Source: Tretioscincus oriximinensis (Eukaryota > Chordata > Lepidosauria > Squamata > Gymnophthalmidae). From it: a stretch of DNA of 64,000 bases. The number at the start of each line of letters is the position of its first letter. The first letter of the stretch is position 1. The notes below the pieces were generated by a model, which was given only the letters and a program-made list of their open reading frames with translations, made no database searches and was not told where the DNA came from. The stretch lies in assembly GCA_022410635.1 (NCBI GenBank), contig JAJVDF010000593.1, forward strand, positions 233,338 to 297,337, written 5' to 3'. This document shows, in pieces, positions 11,120-21,009 of this stretch. The translations under genes and the position numbers were made by a program.

Positions 11120-11215
11120 ATGGGCCTGTTCTGCACTAGGCTTTATTCTGGATTTTGTCTTGGAATAGGGACCTGCTACCCACATCTGGTGCNGAAAGGA
11201 TCCTGGATAGTGATC
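11120..11215. mobile_element. Partial copy of a terminal-inverted-repeat MITE (same family as 23331-23500)
   Basis: The left end reads gggcctgttctgcactaggc and then tttattctggattttgtctt. This resembles the inverted-repeat ends of the elements at 23331-23500 and 30230-30414, which share an a-a-g-c-c/g-g-c-t...ttattctgg core. Only one end is recognisable here, so it is a truncated or diverged copy. Confidence 0.4.
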
Positions 11216-11277
11216 TGAAACATGGATCTGCATTTATTTAGTTTAAAAGTACCTAAAGTATTGCCAATTTCAGACAA

Positions 11278-11365
11278 ATTATCTGTGTTAGTCTTAGTCA
11301 GAAAGTCCAGCAAGGGGGCATGAGCTTTCGCGGACACGTCTACTTCTTCAAATGCTGGACTCAAA
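11278..11365 (-). mobile_element. Penelope-like retroelement tail, minus strand
   Basis: It contains gcatgagctttcgcggacac followed by gtctacttcttcaaatgctg. The reverse complement reads as the usual 'agaagtagac...gaaagctcatgc' tail motif of this family. It is short and isolated. Confidence 0.6.
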
Positions 11366-12895
11366 GTACTGCCAGTTCTAATGTCTACCCCATATGCACA
11401 CAGTTGTATCCTTGAAAGCTTTCCCAACTGCATTTTCTACTTACAGAAATATACTTTCAGAAATAATTTGTGAAATTGTATACACACTCACACACAATAT
11501 TTGTGAAAAGCAGGCTGACCTATTTGAACCTAACAATGGTTCAGGTCGTCCTTTAAAAGAAATCTTTATTTTAAATTAAAATTGGAAAATTATAATTACA
11601 GATAACTCCCAACTTTATGTTCGATCTAATCTACCATTCAGATTGGTGTTCATCTCTATTTGGAATTGCAGCTGCATCAGTTTTCTTTTATTATGACATA
11701 CAAGAATTATTGTCACTTTGAGCTGAAGTTGGTGCCACTGCTGTTTCTGCCTAATTTCCAAAGAACTGCTTTTGTCTGAGGAAAGAACGTCTTTTCCTCT
11801 CCTTTAATAAGAATAATGATTTCAAAGAAGCAGGTTTGTCTACAAAAGCTTGTGCTGCCTAACATTTTCTTGCTCATCTTTAAGGTACTACAAGTCCCCT
11901 TTGATATATCTTCAGAATAACATTACTAGACAGTTATTTATTTGCTTACTAATCACATTTGATAATTACCTAAAACTAACTCTACTGTAGATGGCTTACA
12001 AAACCTGTTAAAGCATAAAAGATCTAAGTACAATGTGAGAAAAGCTAGATATAAATATGTAAAATTAAGATTAAAAATAATAATGTTAAAAACATGAAAT
12101 TAGTCTAATATTAATAAAGTATAGCAGGCTCCACTCCACTGGTGGTGTTGAAACCTTTGTTCTCAATGGAATATTAGAGAGATCACTTCTGCATGCTTCT
12201 GCACCCATTGTGGTAGCCCATTCTGTGCTCTGGGGATAGCTGGTGCCTTTAATTAGTGACTGTCACCTGAGACAGCCAAATTAAAAGAGGACTTACGTTC
12301 AAGCACCTTTAATCCAGGATTTTCTATCTTGATGGTGGACATGCAGATGCCACCTGTGGTCACTTCTGAGATTAAGGTGTGATTGAAAACCCATCTACCA
12401 CTCTGAAGCATAATTAATGTTCCTATGAAACAGCNGGCCCAACCTTCTCCCCAAAAAGGTATTACAGTGTTAGCATAGTATCAGCATTGAACTGTGTCTG
12501 AGCCCTGATGATGACATAACAGGTGATGGTCTTTGTCAAATTGATCTGCAGTTCTTCTGAAAATACATTGTCTTTCAACAGTCTGAACTATTCGACTATG
12601 TAAGTTATTTATTTACTAGTAGAAATGGCTGCTCCAAAGCCCGTGAATGGAACAACATTCCAGCACCCCCCACCCCATTGCCTTGTTTCCACACGTCCCA
12701 GCTCACCATCTGCAATCCAGTCGGCTGCATCAAGCAGGCTTACTGACAATCACAACAGTGGCTGTAAGAGCAATGGTTCACAACATGTATCAGCGAGGAG
12801 GCTGGTTTATAGATGGCATTGATAGACCCTAATTGTGTCTGTTAACCGCTGTAGAGCGGCACTCGCCACAATTTGTGAGACGTGAATTAGTTAAA
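11366..12895. other. Intronic sequence, possible ancient repeat debris
   Basis: I find no exon. The stretch 11930-12250 has the feel of a very old minus-strand L2 3' region, but I cannot align it convincingly. The stretch 12610-12880 is locally richer in GC, with two overlapping short frames that have no recognisable domain. I leave both unassigned. Confidence 0.35.
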
Positions 12896-13560
12896 GGACC
12901 TAAGAACATAAGAAGAGCCATACTGAATTGGCCAGAGCCTATCTACATAAGAACATAAGAAGAGCCGTACTGGATAAGGCCACAGCCCATCTAGTCCAGC
13001 ATTCTGTCTCACACAGAGGCCCACCAGATGCACCTGGGAAAGGAAAAAATGCACCTGTTCATGATTCCCTCTAGTCCAGTATTCTGTCCCACAGTTGCAC
13101 GTGGGCAGTCTGAACAGAAGAAAACAAAATATGCACCTGTTCTCACTCCCTGCAAATGGTATTTCAGGAGTACTGCCTGTTGCTCCATCCCGGAGGCAGC
13201 ATCCAAACATCCATCCTAGTAGTCATTTATACCCTTGGTGTCCATAAACCTGTCTAATTCTGTCTTGAAGCTATCCAGGCTGATAGCTACCACCACTTCT
13301 TATGGAAGTAAATTCCACAGGCCAATGATCCTCTGGGTGAAAAAATGTGTTCCTTTGTCTGTTCTCACTCTTCTGTCCATCAGTTTCAAGGAATGCCCAC
13401 TAGCTCTAGTGTTGTGTGATAGAGAAAACAGTTTTTCTCTATTCACTTTGTCCATCCCATGTATGATTTTGTGCACTTCAATCAGATCACCTCTCAAATG
13501 CTATCTTTTGAGGCTGAAGAGGCCCAGATGTTGCGGCCTGATTTCATAAGGGATGTTAAG
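12896..13560 (-). mobile_element. CR1-like LINE 3' portion with ORF2 C-terminus, minus strand
   Basis: Reading the minus strand, 13300-13500 encodes M-R-G-D-L-I-E-V-H-K-I-I-H-G-M, then S-L-S-H-N-T-R, F-F-T-Q-R-I-I-G-L-W-N-L-L-P. This is the well-known C-terminal end of CR1-type ORF2. It is followed by the 3' UTR shared with the pieces at 9245, 48600 and 62880, and ends in repeats of ttcttatgttcttatg. The 3' terminus is doubled: agaacataagaagagcc occurs at about 12903 and again at about 12950. A 3'-UTR block around 'ctagtccag.attctgt' is duplicated near 12990 and 13070. The element is truncated upstream of 13560. Confidence 0.85.
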
Positions 13561-16280
13561 TTAAAGGAGTATAAAGCTCAACTTCTTTTAGTGATATAGT
13601 CCTTTTTTAAAAAATTGTTGCACTTTTTCCATTTCTGTGACCATCTATGCACAGAGAACTTTAAGCTTTATTCCTACATCCATTTCACAGAGATATTATT
13701 GCAACAAACCTACTAGCTCCCCCCTTATATTCTATTTTTATGTGCTGAGCAGCTTTAAAAAATTGAGTCAGAATAATCTGCTTCTTAGAAAGGTGGTGGA
13801 TGACAGTAATTGGGAAATACTGTCTGACTCATTTATTAAAGTGAAATTCAGAGTCAATTGATTTAATAACCATTAGAATATTCTATTAAGGATTTAATAG
13901 GTTGGCACAGTCCTATTTTTTATTAAGAGTTATAGGTATGGAATAAGTAATTGTATGGAATTTCTAGGCAACTGCTTCCGGGGATTAAGTTGAAAATCCT
14001 GTTTCCAAATTACAGATCCAGCAGGCACAGAAAGGTTGATTCATTCAGCTATTTTTCCTAATCATAAACACAGTGATTTCTGGGTCACCTCAAAGTAATG
14101 AATCAAATTCAAGTACAGGGCATTCTTAAGCCTGCACCATTGCCAAAGAATGGGAAAGGTTATGTTTTAGAATAAGAAAACCATTCACAAGAACCAGTGC
14201 CACATGGAATACGATAGGTGAAACATTTCCAAGAAAAGAAAAGAAATTAAGATGAGCCAGTTCTCAAAACGACACATAACCACCCCCCCCAAACTAAAAC
14301 TTATTACAATAATTCAATTTTCCGTTGATTAGAAAGAAATGGCTTTGATCTGAAGCTTAGGGTTTGAAAAAGGACTAGACAAAGTATTTTTGAACCAACA
14401 TTTGTAACAGAACATAGAACCTGTGGGGTTTTCTCTTCCAAGTTATAATCAGCTGACATCAATAGCAGTGAAGTCTGTAGCAAATTTGTAAAGCTTTCCA
14501 GGCCTACGTTATGGAGAAATAATGCAAACCTTCACTTGGAGAGTGCAATTGCTATAATGAGGATGAAAGAGAAATGCCTTTCTCCCAGGAACTGTTCATG
14601 GGCTCTCTAGGGGGTAAGGGGAAGGGCTACTCCCATTTCCTTTGGTATCATTTAAATTTCCAATGCACCAGCAACAGGCTAAACAGTATCCAGGTCTGGC
14701 TGTTGTGTTTCAGTACCACCGGACTGCCAAGTAAAAGACAGGGCGCTGGGGCAGACAGAAATTCTGCTGCTTTTCTGTGCCTGGTCTGGATGGAGCAAAA
14801 AGGAAGCCCAAAATTGTCACACCGAACAGGATTTCAGAAGATAAGCCGTTAGAGATCCTGGCAGGGTGGCAATTTCAGGCTTGTGCTTGCATGGGCAAAA
14901 CAGACCTCTTCCTGCAGAGGGCTTGCCCTCGTCATGGCAGTGCCAAGGAGAATGCTGCTCTGTCTTTTAGTATGTGCCACCAGGCTGTTTAGTGGGGCTG
15001 AATCACCACAACCAAACCCACACACTTGGAAAATTCAGTAGCATTGAAGGGGGCCAGTGTGCACACTAAAGATGGTGCCCATGAGCCATTCCTGCTTTCT
15101 ACAGTGAAAGTCACTGAAAGGTAAAATGCAAATTAATTATTTAAAAATCAAACAATGTGATTTTCTGGCTTTTTTTTTTTAGATTCTGTCCCTTGCAGTT
15201 GAACAATAACGATAACAATTGCAGATCTCTCCATTCTTTGGAGGTGGGAAAACTTGCAAAATCGGCGGTGTATCNAATACTTAGTTCAATTCAATTTGGT
15301 TTGAGTTTGGTTGTAATGAAAAAAGAGTTTTAGTTTTAGTTTTTAAAAACCGAACAGGTTTTACACAGTTCAAATGCCACACTGCCCTTGTTATTGCTTT
15401 CTATCTTATACAAAATATTTGGAAAGATGTGACTAAAATGATCTAGACATGAAACTAACTGGAGTAATTCTTCCCTCCTAATAATCTTGCTGGAATAAAA
15501 TTACATGTATAGCTTTTGCTATGTAGCAATTCTTTGGAACCAGTAGCACTGTTTTAAAAAAGGATGCACTGCATTTTTCCTCCCAACATTGTTAACCTAG
15601 TTAATTTACACTTGCATACCTGTAAGTGATCAGCAGAATAGTTAAAAGGCCCAGGTTACAAAGGAACAGCAAAAACAATCTCAGGGAATAGAATGACGAA
15701 CCATGCGAGTAGAGGAGAATTTCAGGGTGGTCAGGTGGCATTACAGTATTGACTTTTTTGAAACATTTTTCTACTGTCCCTTTTTTTTAAAAAAAAAGAA
15801 AAGCAAGAAAAACTCCAGGGCACTTTGCAAAATAATAATTGTAGAGATGGTTGCTCCTCTGAGCAGTAGTATGGAGACCATACCTTTGGCCTCTTTGGCA
15901 GCAGGATGTAGCTAGATAGTGCAATTTGGGCAACACCTAAAATAAGACAACACAACTGGAGCTCAATGAGCCAAATGAAGACAGGAGAGATGACAAAAGG
16001 CCAATTCCAAGAGGTGTCAAGTACTGCATGGTGGATTTGAATACATCAAATAGCTGCTTGTCACCTGATTCCCTGAGCTCATTATATTTCAACATGTTCC
16101 AGTTACCCAGAGTATGGAAGCTCCTGTTGCTCACTTATAAATACTTGATTGAAAAATATTTGCTCTCCTTAAAATATGGATTTTATCTGTAACGTGCCTC
16201 ATTTTATAACATTTTGTTTTTAAAAAATTATCCCCAATCATTGATGAAATGACCCTTCTTTCAGGTGCCACTCATATATT
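13561..16280. other. Intronic sequence, no gene seen
   Basis: I see no classifiable repeats or exons. A moderately GC-rich interval (about 14550-15100) has short overlapping frames with no recognisable domain and no repeat signature. I treat it as unique intron sequence. Confidence 0.4.
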
Positions 16281-16370
16281 TTTAAACCTTCCTTCACTTC
16301 ATCTTCAGTCCTGAAGAGCAAGCTTTATCCAGATTTCCTGGGACTGAAAATGAATGGAAGGAAGTTTAAA
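16281..16370. repeat. 90-bp imperfect hairpin
   Basis: The left arm (16281-16310, tttaaaccttccttcacttc and onward) pairs with the right arm (16339-16370, ending gaatggaaggaagtttaaa). About four-fifths of positions pair, around a loop of roughly 28 nt. The size is that of a pre-miRNA or a minimal palindromic MITE. I see no second copy in the window. Confidence 0.6.
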
Positions 16371-17160
16371 ATAAAGATATGACCTCTCCAAGGCAGACAC
16401 ATGAGGCCTCAAGCGCTGATTTATCTCTTGAAAGACTACTGCTCTCAATCTCTGCATCACCAAACCTTTGCTAGGGGCAGTCTATCAATCATAGAGAGGG
16501 AAAGCTGGCCAATCAATGGGTAGCAATTGTTGTCATGAGAGGTATGTCCTAAAATGGAAACAAATGAAGCCTGCAGTATGGCAAAATAAAGTAGTTTCAC
16601 AGTTGTTTATATGGACATCAGTGTGGTAGGAACTTGCATTCTGCATCCATTTCCTCAAGGAATGACTGAAAACCCTAAACCTGGTCTCACCCAACATCAA
16701 AACTGGACCATATCAGTAGTATATGATCAGATTTTAGACAATACTCTTGATACATAAGGTAATTAAACATACTTTTGTACTATTGGAAGCTAATTTCAAA
16801 ATGCCCCTTTTGTCCTACAATACTTCAATATTGTAGTTTTACAAGGATGCTCAGAAATGGTTGCAAGAGATCACTACTTTTAAAACAGAGTTTCCAAACT
16901 GCTTGGATACAGTTTATGTAAGGTTTAAAGAATGTAGTGATATCTCTTTACTGTTCCCCAAAAAATAAGTTCTGCATATCTCCCCTAATAGTTTATTGCT
17001 AAGTAAGTACTATCAATAAAACTCACATTATTGAAGATGTCATTTGTTTTTTTAAAATACAAACTTCTTTTTTTTTTTTTGCTTGTTTTAAGGCATTAAT
17101 TATTTTCTTCTAAAGTAGTTATCTACTGCTGTGGCAAGTATAAATTTTATTAAAATGTTG
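16371..17160. promoter_or_regulatory. Candidate conserved non-coding interval (untested)
   Basis: This is non-repetitive sequence with motif-like blocks, such as tcaagcgctgatttatctct and gccaatcaatgggtagcaat around 16410-16530. In introns of developmental transcription factors such stretches are often conserved enhancers. Nothing here proves function; the call rests only on absence of repeats, locus type and texture. Confidence 0.2.
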
Positions 17161-17300
17161 GTATTTCAAGAGATAGCTTTCTCTGTTGGTTAATGTTAAA
17201 TACCTACTAGTATTGCCCACCCGTCTGGGACTTCTGGAACTGGTGGAAGAACTGGTATATCTACCATCGAGTTCTACACAAAAAAAACACAAATTGGTAA
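17160..17300. repeat. Short interspersed similarity to 18177-18240
   Basis: A segment beginning ggtatttcaagagatagctt and running to ttaaatacctactagt resembles ggtatttcaagacactttgt...ctaaataccaactagt at 18177-18230. This suggests two copies of an unidentified repeat about 1 kb apart. The downstream part of this copy (17204-17273) is the mini-exon candidate discussed in the findings. Confidence 0.35.
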
Positions 17301-17904
17301 AATTGAAATAGGACGCTTTATGAATATTTCATGCAGCACAAACTATACGCTACCTATTTTAAAATTAAACCTATAGGGACAACATCTTTTAACAGAGAAG
17401 CAAGGACTCAGTTGTGAACACACTGGGTAAGTTTTATAGGCATATATTATATGCATGGCTTTTATATTTTGGGTATTATTCCACATAAACACACACACAC
17501 AAGATACAGAGAATATCTAAGAAAATCTGCTACATCTGAAGTACCATTGAGCAAAACTGGAACCACAAATGTCTTCCTGAAATTGTCTTTTTTTTTTTTG
17601 CTATACATTTGTATGGTCTAAACATTGTTGGTTTCAGCCAATGATATATCAGTTATAGCTCACAACATAAATGAAACAAATGGATAAAACAAATAATAGG
17701 TCCCATTGTTCAATTACCCTGACTGCTGCGATTGTGTCTCCTGAAGCTGCTCTAGGTACAAAATACTTTTTTCATGTATGCAACCAGGATAAGCCAACCA
17801 CTCATTGTTATGGCTTTGACTTCTACTCTATAACAAAGCAATATTTTTACTCTATAATGCTCACTCCTTTTGCTTTTGTCCAGGAGGCATTTTAAATATT
17901 ATCA

Positions 17905-18081
17905 TAGGCTGACCAGATTACCCATTTTGGGGGTGGGTGGGTTTGAAAACCCAGTTTTGATGTGCTTCCTGGGTTTTTCTGAGGAATTTTTTTTTCAAAA
18001 AAAGATTTTGCTGAGGAAAAAAANGNANNNNCCCNAAANNNNGNTTTNNNCCCCCCCCAAAAGGGGCATCTGGTCAGTCTA
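17905..18081. mobile_element. Hairpin MITE, family A (TIR taggctgaccagat)
   Basis: The left end taggctgaccagat matches the reverse complement of the right end atctggtcagtcta at 18068-18081. The interior is palindromic as well: gggtttgaaaaccc near the left, runs of T then A, and a C-rich right arm opposite the G-rich left arm. The run of Ns at 18024-18050 falls in the right half of the hairpin, where sequencing is expected to fail. A second copy lies at 59041-59249. Confidence 0.75.
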
Positions 18082-18671
18082 TCTAAAAGGAAAACGGTTT
18101 TGTGACTAACAGCTGAAGATTCATTTATTTATTAATTCTGATTCTAAACTGGTTGTGTACTACTGGAGAAGGCATGGTATTTCAAGACACTTTGTTCTCT
18201 ATTGGCTTAAGCTAAATACCAACTAGTTTTAGTCTGTATTTTATTATTTAATATTGATGAACACCCATCAAATACGACAACATCATATAGGGGCTTTTTT
18301 TTTTTTTGCTTATATTTCCTTTCACTGGGTTGGTTATATAGCTATGGCTTTCAGTTTCCACCTACATAACTGGCTGTAAGTAGATGTTGTTTAGAATAGA
18401 TTGGAAGCAACCAAGGAGGAGGTCTAGTGCATTCAGCAGAGAGCCTTTCATTCTGAAAGTAGGGTGATAATGGATTAAAACTATGGGGCAGGACTCCGAA
18501 GTATCAGAGTGCATGCTGCTTTTCCTTCACCAAGTAGGAGTGCCTTAATTTAACTATCAGGTATTATACCCATCTTACAGACAATGTTTTATTGCAATTA
18601 AATAAGCAGACAGTAATATTTTTATACACCCTGTTAATACCACATGAAAGGAAGTTCAGATCATTTCAATA
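18082..18671. other. Intronic sequence, one short repeat match
   Basis: This contains the second copy of the unnamed repeat at 18177-18240, a poly-T run near 18295-18308, and otherwise plain AT-rich sequence. I see no gene. Confidence 0.4.
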
Positions 18672-18826
18672 TAGGGTTACCTGATAAAATTTATGATAAA
18701 GGTTTACATTTTTAGTGGGTCTGAAGAAGTGATGATCATCCCAGGTGCACAGGCATTAAATGAATTTTTTCTCTTTATCCATTTAAAGATATAAACTTCT
18801 ATCCCAGATTTTATCTGCTAACCCTA
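18672..18826. mobile_element. MITE family B copy 1 (TIR tagggttanc..gataaaat)
   Basis: The left end tagggttacctgataaaat and the right end attttatctgctaacccta are inverted repeats. The next ~10 bp inside the termini also pair (a 'gtttacattttt' stretch against 'aaagatataaac'). Length is 155 bp. Two relatives lie nearby, at 20676-20827 and 20010-20144, so this is a true family and not a chance palindrome. The superfamily is not assigned. Confidence 0.75.
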
Positions 18827-18996
18827 TAGATCTATTTAAAATTAATTTAGGCTGAGATGAGATGCTAGTTTGTTTATAAACATGACTATTTATTTTTTAT
18901 GTATTGCACAATCTTTTGAGTAAATAAAACCAAATATTATCCAGANGAGTTTTGTGAATGTTTTTGATTCCAAATGCTTGAACAATGATATATATT

Positions 18997-19290
18997 GAGA
19001 ACCAATAGAAGAAGAAGAACAAGCATCTGGTTTTTATACCACGTCCTTCTCACCCTTGTAAGATAATCTTCACCCAAAGGCTTATATCTATTCCATCTTC
19101 CCCACTAGATTAATGAGGGTACATTTGGATCTACTTGAAATGTAGCTTGTAAACCTACTTTCTTTAGAATAGCTGAGTTGGCTAGAGCTGAGACCTGTAN
19201 AGGNAGCTCATTCCTCTCCACAGTTGCCACAGAACTCTGAGAACGGATGTCTCNGTTGAAAGACCATCTCTTAACGACTGAGACTTTCAT
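18997..19290 (-). mobile_element. tRNA-derived squamate SINE, minus strand, degenerate
   Basis: It begins with agaagaagaagaacaagcat and then tctggtttttataccacg, matching the tail and first body block of the SINE at 5024-5356. The right end, gaccatctcttaacgactga, is the reverse complement of a tRNA-like head. It has scattered Ns and many substitutions. Confidence 0.6.
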
Positions 19291-19467
19291 GCTTCAATGG
19301 CATTCATGCCTCAATAATTACTAGGAGTCCCCATTTTTGTTTTTTGGAACATGCAATATGATTTTGGGAACATTCTATTTGTGCACATATGTTAGTNTAA
19401 ATCCCATCAGAGTAAATATTCAGCAACAGCTTTTCTACAGCCAAGTCATATAAGGTTGCTGCTGTTA

Positions 19468-19525
19468 ACATTTATATCTCACCCTTCACTCTAAGGTCTC
19501 AAGGAGGTTACTGTATAAGATTAAA
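19468..19525 (-). mobile_element. L2-like 3' end remnant
   Basis: The sequence tatctcacccttcactctaa followed by ggtctcaaggaggttac resembles the reverse complement of the L2 3' terminal motif. It is short and diverged. Confidence 0.4.
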
Positions 19526-19729
19526 AAAAAAGGTTTTGATGAAGTAGTGCAATATCCCACTGAATATTTTAATTCTCTTGAGCTTCCTGGAATGCCACTA
19601 GAGGCAGTGACGCTAACCTTTGTGTTCCCCATTAGTCTCCTAATAAACTGTGATATACAGTGATGAGATTCTATGTGAACATTTTCTAACCTTTGATTTT
19701 CTTCCACAGTTTTCAAATATTTATTTATT

Positions 19730-19995
19730 TCAAATATTTATATTCCGCTTCCCATTAAACATTGATCTCAGAGTAGTTCAGACAACATGGAGAGTTAAAA
19801 CCAACTAAAATCATAACATTTATACAAAAATATGATTAAAATAAAGAATGAGGCGTAAAGAAACGTTTACTCTGGAAAGGCCTGACTAAAAAGAGATGTC
19901 TTTAATCAATGCCCAAAAAAGNAGGTCCCGTATTCTACAAATACCAAAGAGTAGATGCCACCAAAGAGAAGGTCCAATCTCAGGGAGATAGAAAA
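19730..19995 (-). mobile_element. L2-like 3' UTR fragment, minus strand, old
   Basis: An AT-rich tail (tttatttatttcaaatattt) is followed by tattccgcttcccattaaac, tctcagagtagttcagacaa, and a stretch resembling the 'agatgtctttaa...' block of the L2 at 2683-2830. The order agrees with an L2 3' region on the minus strand. Confidence 0.5.
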
Positions 19996-20009
19996 TGCTT
20001 TTTCTATCC

Positions 20010-20144
20010 AGGATAAAGGGTTTCAAAAAGTGATTTTTGCCCCAGGAACTGCAGGTATTAGATGCTACACCTGGTGAAAAATTCTCTCTTTTATAATCAT
20101 TAAAGGTGTAAACTTCTATCCTTGGTTTTATCTAGGAACCCTAC
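20010..20144. mobile_element. MITE family B copy 2, left end degraded
   Basis: The right end reads taaaggtgtaaacttctatc, then ggttttatctaggaacccta, matching the right ends of the copies at 18672 and 20676. The interior 'ccccaggaactgcaggtatt' resembles 'actccaggttctgtaaacatt' of copy 3. The left end is not clearly preserved. Confidence 0.55.
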
Positions 20145-20675
20145 TATTTTCTGCTGCAATTATCCTAAAAGCAGCAAATGTTTATGTAGTTTGTATTCTG
20201 ACCAAACATGGTATTTCACCTGAAGGTATTTTGCACCTCCAAAAGTGACTAGCTTCCCTAGTCAAAGTAGGAAACGATGCTGAATAGATATTGGAACATG
20301 AATGCCGAACCTTTAAATAATGAATAATTAAATATCTTGATATGTTTTTTTGCAACTCTTGCTGATGCTTCAAATGCCCAGAAAAATGTTTATTGCAAAA
20401 TGTTCATGAAGANAACTTTGAGTGACATCAGTGAAAGTCTGAAGGACTGTGATCCTTTAGTGGCGGTAGGCTTAATCTGGAGAGAGAGAAGGGTAAGATG
20501 GGGGAGAATATCGGTTGGGGGAGATCTGATGATGGTTAAGATCTAGAAATTGTGAGTTTGTTTTCATTTTAATGAAGGTATATTGACTGAACAAACAATA
20601 ACACAACACATAACAAGTAACAGTATCAATATTGTTAACTGTCCTAAATAAATAAATGTTAAACTTATTTTACTG

Positions 20676-20827
20676 TAGGGTTATCAGATAAAATCTAGAA
20701 CAGAAATTTATACCTTTAAAGGGTATGTTACTCCAGGTTCTGTAAACATTAGAAGCTGCAAATGGTGAAGTCTTCTTTTCTACAGCCATTAAACACCCCT
20801 ATTCTGGATTTTAGCTAGTAATCCTAC
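20676..20827. mobile_element. MITE family B copy 3
   Basis: The left end is tagggttatcagataaaatc, then aaatttatacctttaaag. The right end reads attctggattttagctagta followed by atcctac. The ends form an inverted repeat of about 20 bp with several mismatches. Length is about 152 bp, close to copy 1. It is followed within 10 bp by another transposon copy at 20836. Confidence 0.7.
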
Positions 20828-20835
20828 TGACTAAG

Positions 20836-21009
20836 TACTGGTAAACCCCCTTCATGAGCTCCTGCTTTATGAAGTTACATCTTTATAAACACTCTGTTTT
20901 AGGCCATGGCACTGAATGTTCAAAAAAGGTATTAATCACTTCAACTGCCTCCCTCTTTAAAAAAATCTCCACTTTACACACAAACATTTGGTCATGGCTT
21001 ACCTGTACA
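20836..21009. mobile_element. Mariner-type MITE, family C copy 1 (TIR gtacnggtaa)
   Basis: The left end gtactggtaaa pairs with the right end ttacctgtac. The interior tgctttatgaagttacatct and tataaacactctgttttagg aligns with the copy at 42069-42249 (cctgctttatgagttaacac, acaaacattaagttttaggc). TA-flanked termini of this style are typical of Tc1/mariner-related MITEs. The superfamily is inferred. Confidence 0.6.
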
